Of a DNA stretch of 64,000 nucleotides, positions 58,931 to 64,000 are shown piece after piece. The stretch is from Eumeta japonica. Taxonomy: Eukaryota > Arthropoda > Insecta > Lepidoptera > Psychidae. How positions within the stretch are numbered: position 1 is the stretch's first letter; every line of letters begins with the position of its first letter. Where the stretch lies: NCBI GenBank assembly GCA_005406025.1, contig BGZK01000210.1, positions 124,001-188,000 of the forward strand, written 5' to 3'. The position numbers and the translations under genes were made by a program. The notes under the pieces were generated by a model. The model had not been told where the DNA came from and made no database searches. It saw nothing but the letters and a program-made list of their open reading frames with translations.

Positions 58931-60039
58931 TTAACGATGACTTATGTATCTAGCGATGGCCTTCCGTCGATGCGTACGGCCGAATAGGGGGAAAATATGG
59001 CAGCTGGAAAAAAAAAAATTGTAACTAGTGCATAGTTTGGCAGCTATCGACTTTTTACGATTGAAGATAAAACTAATAAAGAGAAAGACTTAGATTTTAA
59101 AAGTTCTCAATCTTTTATATGATAATTAAGAGACTTAAAAAATTCAATTCGATAGAAAAATTATTCGACTTGTTCAATCGGAAAACTTTTGATAAAACAG
59201 AAAAACTTTATATTTAAATACAAGTTAAGTATCCTTGAAAATAATTTTATTATCAAGTTAATTGATTATAGTTTATCTATAATCAAAAGATTCCCCATAC
59301 ACCTTATTTATATACGTTACATTTCACAATATATGTGTACTTGACAATTATTAATGGTCTCCTGACTTAAGACGCTGTTCTCAAATCGAGAATTCATATT
59401 TCTTAACCCCTACTAAAAACCTGATAAGCCATACTGATTTTGTATCTCAAATCAGTCGCTGATAAGATGAAGTGAGATGTGATCGTATACTGTTTTCAGG
59501 CATATAATTGAGTATTTACATACCTCATCATCTCGAACAGAGACATATTAAAAATAGTATGTGTGCTTACACGCATGAGATCATTTTTACTTATTTCGAT
59601 ATTTATAAAATAATCGGGGTTAATAAGGTTTTAATGAAAGGTAGTTTTTTTTTGTATTGAAAAAAAAAAACTGTTTTATTGGAGAGATAAATGCAAACAG
59701 TATAATCAGTTTCATCGTTATTTATATAATAATTATTATTCAAGTTCATTTGTAACGATACAATAATTATTATACTTTTTTTTAATCAAAGGTTTATGCT
59801 TAATAAAATAACAAATATATTTTTAACGTTCGGCATGATATAGGAGCCTCGTAACCGGTGATCGTGACTTTTTTTAATAATAACAATATTATGATTAAAT
59901 CTAATTCTTACAACACATTTGTTAACAAATGGTTTTTGTTTAAAAAAAAGGTAGGACATATTTTCATTAAATGCACTTTTCTAGAACAGTTCAACTAATT
60001 ATACGGGGCTAAATGTAATTTAGATACCAAATACCCGAA
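58931..60039. other. AT-rich intergenic DNA
   Basis: Nothing supported. Confidence 0.45.
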
Positions 60040-60280
60040 CAGATTTTACAATCAGAGTCGTCGACTACAAAACGCCTCTCGGTCTTCTGCCGCGGCGACC
60101 TCTAGCCGTCGGCCGTTTGAATGGAAGTTAAATTTCGTCTGGTTATTTGTCAAGGCGGGTCATGGGGTTGCGTTTCGTTTCATGTTAATCGAGCCGAGTT
60201 TAGTTGCGCGCGCGCATGGACAGGTTAAGCGGTGAAAGTTACGGAGTCGATTTTAAGTTGACGCGAACGCTCCCTATTTG
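60040..60280. promoter_or_regulatory. Candidate cis-regulatory element (GC-rich island)
   Basis: A CpG-bearing island (CTGCCGCGGCGACCTCTAGC at about 60088) with GTCAAGGCGGGTCATGGGG and GTTGCGCGCGCGCATGGAC stretches and a CATGTTAATCG core. Non-repetitive and non-coding. Inferred. Confidence 0.3.
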
Positions 60281-61793
60281 GTTATGGATTTATTTTATTT
60301 ATCTTATTTAATATTCTTATTTGATGTTCGTCACTTCTTTCCTTTCTTGTTGGATACTTACAAAACGATATATATTTATTTGCGGTTTTTTAGTATTATT
60401 AATGTATCGTACATAATACATAAGAATACTGATTTATTTTCGACCTAAGTTACATTTGCTTACTTATGGATTTGGACAGAAGCGTAACATTTATTTTATT
60501 TTAACGAGTACGTTTGTGCTTTTTTTTATCATAATACTATGCATAATTTTCTACTATGGCACTCATTTAATCAACTGTAAAAACAAAATATGAACAAGTT
60601 CTGTGATTGATCAAGGAATTCGACTACAAAATGTATTTCGTAATTCTAATGTTACGCAACTTACTAGTTTCCTTTCAAATTTTCATTTTTTTTTATTTGA
60701 AAAAGAAAGCAAGTCAAAAGTTCAAGTAATTTAAAAGTTGTTTGGGTCATGTAACTGTTTTTGCGTAATGAAACACCTCTATGCGTACGTGCAAAATATA
60801 AATTTAATTTTATAGCGAAGCATAAAATATTCGCTAAATTTTGGTTCGAAGCGTGTAGTATTTTTGATTTTTTATACCTAGTTGCGATGTACAAATGCCA
60901 CGAACATATTAAAATAGATATCTTTTTGGTAAAAAATATAGATATTCATTCCGTTAAATTCATTAAATTACACAATAAATAATTAAGTATACTACCTGTT
61001 TTCATTAACAATGGGTGTACTTATTGTCATTTCGAATTTAGCCGTATCTTTATTGTCCATAATGTATATATTTTCTTGTTATAGGTTCCTTGAATAATTT
61101 CAAAAAGCGCTGTATGGCCATTCAGATAAATTGATAAGAACCACCACGTTCTTATGGGCGGAGTTGGGCGCAGTCATAAATTCCACGTATTCCATTATAT
61201 ACTAATACATTGTATTCTGGATCCATTCCAGTGCGAGAATATAATCTGCAAACTCAAACGATATATGTAAACACAGAAATAAAAATTTATACCCGGTAAA
61301 ACTCCGTTCGTTATTTTGCCATCCATAATTCAAGCCAGAGAGAAAAATAAAAATGTAAACAATCTTCTTTGACAAACAGTGGGAATCTCGAACAGGTTCA
61401 TGGTTATTGAATAAAAAACTTATGTATTCCATTGTTCGGATCAGGACTACTGTACACGTCATTCTGTCGTATATAATGAGTTTAGTATAGTATTTACATT
61501 CTTATACACATATTCATGTACTAATGCATATCAGGATATCATATGCATATATACAAATATGTCTTAGTGATTGCCTCACCTGAATAAATCACACAGCTAA
61601 GAAAGAAAAACCGAAACTATTCTCTACGTAAACGTCTTATACCCGAAGATACCATCAAGACACTTTAACTTTTGTTTCATACTCGATCTAGTTGATAAAA
61701 AAAAAGCAAAATTATGAAATTTTAAGATAACAGGCAACGGATGAAGAGATACGGCGAGAGAAAGAGAGAGGAAATGAATTAAACCGTAAACAC
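60281..61793. other. AT-rich intergenic DNA
   Basis: Nothing supported. ATG frames of up to 73 codons have no recognisable features. Confidence 0.45.
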
Positions 61794-61825
61794 CGTCTAA
61801 AACCAACCATCGTTGGTTTTAGACG
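61794..61825. repeat. Perfect hairpin, 14-bp stem, 4-base loop
   Basis: CGTCTAAAACCAAC (61794-61807) pairs with 61812-61825 around CATC. It is followed at once by CCAACGGAACCCTGG, again containing the CGGAACCCT core. It is probably a fold-back scrap of the lepidopteran repeat also seen at 49473. Confidence 0.75.
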
Positions 61826-61859
61826 CCAACGGAACCCTGGTAAGAGTTTATTAATAGGC

Positions 61860-62050
61860 TGTCGATGCGGGTTTCACGTGCGCGTTGTGACATGGCGCCG
61901 AGGGTCCCCGAAATCCTTATCAAACCGGTCCGTAACAAATTCGTCTTTATTAAACACGTCTCTCGATTAGTTTGTGTACGTACATACTGCGTTACCTCAG
62001 TCCTGTGCGTACTATCGAAACCTGACGATGTACGATGTTTTTACTAAATC
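61860..62050. promoter_or_regulatory. Candidate cis-regulatory element
   Basis: A GC-richer non-repetitive patch with CACGTG (61876-61881) and GGCGCCGAGGGTCCCCG. Overlapping short ATG frames are not recognisable. Weak inference. Confidence 0.2.
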
Positions 62051-62519
62051 GTTTGATATGCTATTTTGGATATATATATATATATATTTTACGAAATCCT
62101 CAATTTTTTTTAAAAATACTTTTACAGACGAAAGTGTGTCGTTTGTGGGATTATAATGTTTAGTTGTAATAAACAGCGTTAACGAGTTGTAAGTCGCCGT
62201 AATTTCATATAAAACACTAATACAGTTATTTATAACTCACAGGTGTTAATCAATGGTGATCCATTTTTGAGGATGACATAATTTTTTTTTATGTCTTTCA
62301 AATAAATAATCTGTGTGTCATTAAATTAATATTCACCGTTGCGACTGTTCGAAATTTCGAATATTACTTTTTATCATAATTTGAGAAGTGAGCAATTTTG
62401 TGCTTTTCAATTTTTGAAAATAGGTAATTCCGTGCTTAATCAGCGGCGTTTCAGTTATATAAACCACTAGTTTCCTACCCCGGTTTTCGGAATAGGATGA
62501 TCGATGAAATAAATGACAG
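62051..62519. other. AT-rich intergenic DNA
   Basis: Contains a short TA run (about 62070-62087). Nothing else is supported. Confidence 0.45.
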
Positions 62520-62880
62520 ATTTTATACGATGTTGCTGTCACTTTAGTTCTTGTTCCTGCTCTCAATTCTGGTTCCGGTACAATTCCTGACCTTGATCTT
62601 CGTCATACTCTGCATCCTAATCTTGATCTGACCCTTGGGTATGACCCCAGTTCCGTCCTCTATTTCGTTCCCAGTCCTGGGTCTCCAATGCGCTCTACGT
62701 CCCATTTCCAATTTTTAAACATTATACTACCCCACTAACCCCTTCCATTGTAAAACGCGTGCCCCATAATTTATGATAAGCAATATTGATACCAAATAGC
62801 ATAATTATACCTCGCTCCTTAAAAAGAGTTTCATATAAAATTTAACCCCCCTTTTACCCATAAAAAAAAATGTATTATAA
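62520..62880 (+). repeat. Composite repeat related to 55160-56420
   Basis: It carries a degenerate hexamer-like block (TCTCAATTCTGGTTCCGG … GACCCCAGTTCCGTCC) like those at 55200 and 55560. The C-rich stretches that follow (TACCCCACTAACCCC, TTTAACCCCCCTTTTACCC) are typical of a lepidopteran retroelement tail. A dispersed member of the array family. Confidence 0.5.
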
Positions 62881-63848
62881 GAAACCTTTATTAGAGGGCG
62901 CAGATTTTATACATACAATTTTCAGATCAATTTTTGTCTTACTCCGACTTATATTTGGGAGATCTCATGATTGAGTGTTTATATATGAACATAATTTATT
63001 ACAATCGTTGTGATTTTCCTTATTTTAATTAGTTCATACTTTAATAATGCTCGACGAACACCATTTATTCTATAGCTATATTTGTTTTCATTATTTTAGA
63101 ACGTGTGGAATAGATATCAACTTTGGCTATCAAGTTTATAAAGTAAGCTTCAATAAAGTTATAACAAAAGTTAACATATATAAACAGCTTGGAGTAGAAT
63201 TTCTCAAACAATGTTTAGAGAGATTTATATTTATTTTGCTGACGTTGACTTTAAAAAAAAATGTTTTTATAATTTTTGTTAGCGCTAAGAATGACACCAG
63301 TAGTATAATTTCAAAAGGGACTATAAAAGGGACAAATTTTTTTTTTATATTTTCATTACAATGAGTATTATAACCATGTTGGAAGTAAACATTTTTTATG
63401 CAATAAAACTCGCTCGCATTTTCAAATGCAGATATCAGGCAATTTAATTTATGTGAGGAATACAGAAAAAAAAATGCATACAGATTAATATAAAACCCTC
63501 TATTTTTGAAATCAGTAAGAAGGAAAATATTGAAAAAACTGGTCAAGCGCGAGTTGAATTAGCATGGAAAAGGTTACGTGCCATGAATATGGCATCTGCC
63601 ACTTTTTTTTTAAATATGTTCGAAATTTATTTGTGATAACTAAAAGAACTGCAAATGTACATTTCTACTTAAGTATTGAGAGACTTACCATGTTATTTTA
63701 AGACTATAGATATTACATGAGTTTTTTTTGTAAACTACAGATTTGAGATCTTCACGAGGTCTTTCATTTGCTATGTCAGACGGTAAGTTTAAAAACTGTG
63801 TCAATTTTTTAATTTGTCCCCCAAAAGTTACTCTCACTTTATAAATCA
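62881..63848. other. AT-rich intergenic DNA
   Basis: A 105-codon ATG frame on the plus strand (63047-63364) and an open minus-strand frame overlap here. Both give hydrophobic or lysine-rich translations typical of AT-rich DNA, and I recognise neither. Confidence 0.4.
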
Positions 63849-63888
63849 ATTTAATTATGTTACACAACTTTGTGTAACATAATTAAAT
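63849..63888. repeat. Perfect palindromic hairpin, 18-bp stem
   Basis: ATTTAATTATGTTACACA (63849-63866) is exactly inverted at 63871-63888 around ACTT. Confidence 0.9.
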
Positions 63889-63930
63889 GGATTAAATTAT
63901 TTTACAAAATTTGTTATATGTTACAAAAAT

Positions 63931-63969
63931 CCGGCTTCGTCCGTTTTTATCACAAACGGACGAAGCCGG
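63931..63969. repeat. Perfect GC-rich hairpin, 16-bp stem
   Basis: CCGGCTTCGTCCGTTT (63931-63946) is exactly inverted at 63954-63969 around TTATCAC. It lies 42 bp beyond the preceding hairpin, at the edge of a GC-rich block that runs off the window. It could be an end of a larger element or a structured RNA outside view. Confidence 0.85.
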
Positions 63970-64000
63970 GGCGATCGCAAGTCAACGATACCGATCCCGC

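Noticed and set aside
63047..63546. 105-codon plus-strand ORF overlapped by a 136-codon minus-strand frame
   Set aside because: The minus-strand frame lacks an ATG until near its end. Both translations are AT-driven (Phe, Ile, Lys, Asn) with no recognisable features.
1..64000. CRISPR arrays, bacterial operons or ribosome-binding sites
   Set aside because: The window is eukaryotic. No regularly spaced direct repeats with unique spacers and no operon organisation are present.

Overview
The window looks like a stretch of an insect nuclear genome, most likely a moth or butterfly. It is AT-rich, almost free of coding sequence, littered with small decayed transposons, and carries several interspersed repeats that I recognise as typical of Lepidoptera. 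One of these is a family with a TACGGAACCCT-like core, a run of TGTCCGTCTGTCC and a reading like 'AAATTTGGTATAGGTATA'. The order-level call is an inference from repeat style and the gene; there is no species marker.

There is one convincing intact gene. Bases 2891-4900 (+) encode a complete 669-residue zinc-finger transcription factor of the Disconnected/Basonuclin family (disco, or its paralogue disco-related). Its start is fixed by an in-frame stop two codons upstream. It sits in a CpG-rich island (about 2500-5170), has a GC-rich leader with several short upstream ORFs, and has a polyadenylation signal at 5239-5244.

The remaining ~59 kb downstream and 2.5 kb upstream hold no gene I can support. 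Two kinds of content stand out. First, more than a dozen short GC/CpG-rich, non-repetitive, non-coding islands (for example 10090-10345, 13650-13995, 18060-18380, 20160-20410, 28420-28680, 36060-36270, 44740-44950, 48030-48310, 58480-58930, 60040-60280) stand against the AT-rich background. This is what the regulatory landscape of a developmental transcription factor would look like, so I list them as candidate cis-regulatory elements at low confidence. Second, there is a set of dead mobile elements. These are a nearly full-length hAT transposon with an 8-bp target duplication (29466-31935), a Helitron helicase remnant with a recognisable 3' end (51709-52908), a piggyBac-type transposase remnant (53820-54600), several MITEs with clear terminal inverted repeats (10791-10957, 15209-15684, 43413-43801, 47701-47975, 56777-56952), tRNA-derived SINE-like pieces, and a tandem array built on hexamer-like ATTCCG/ATCCCG blocks (55160-56420).

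Structural oddities include a 160-bp near-perfect palindrome (43250-43409), a 62-bp (AT)n tract, several perfect hairpins (two within the last 150 bp), and a 176-codon ATG-initiated ORF of doubtful status on the minus strand (42673-43203). I found no CRISPR array, operon, rRNA, intact tRNA or clearly new multigene system.
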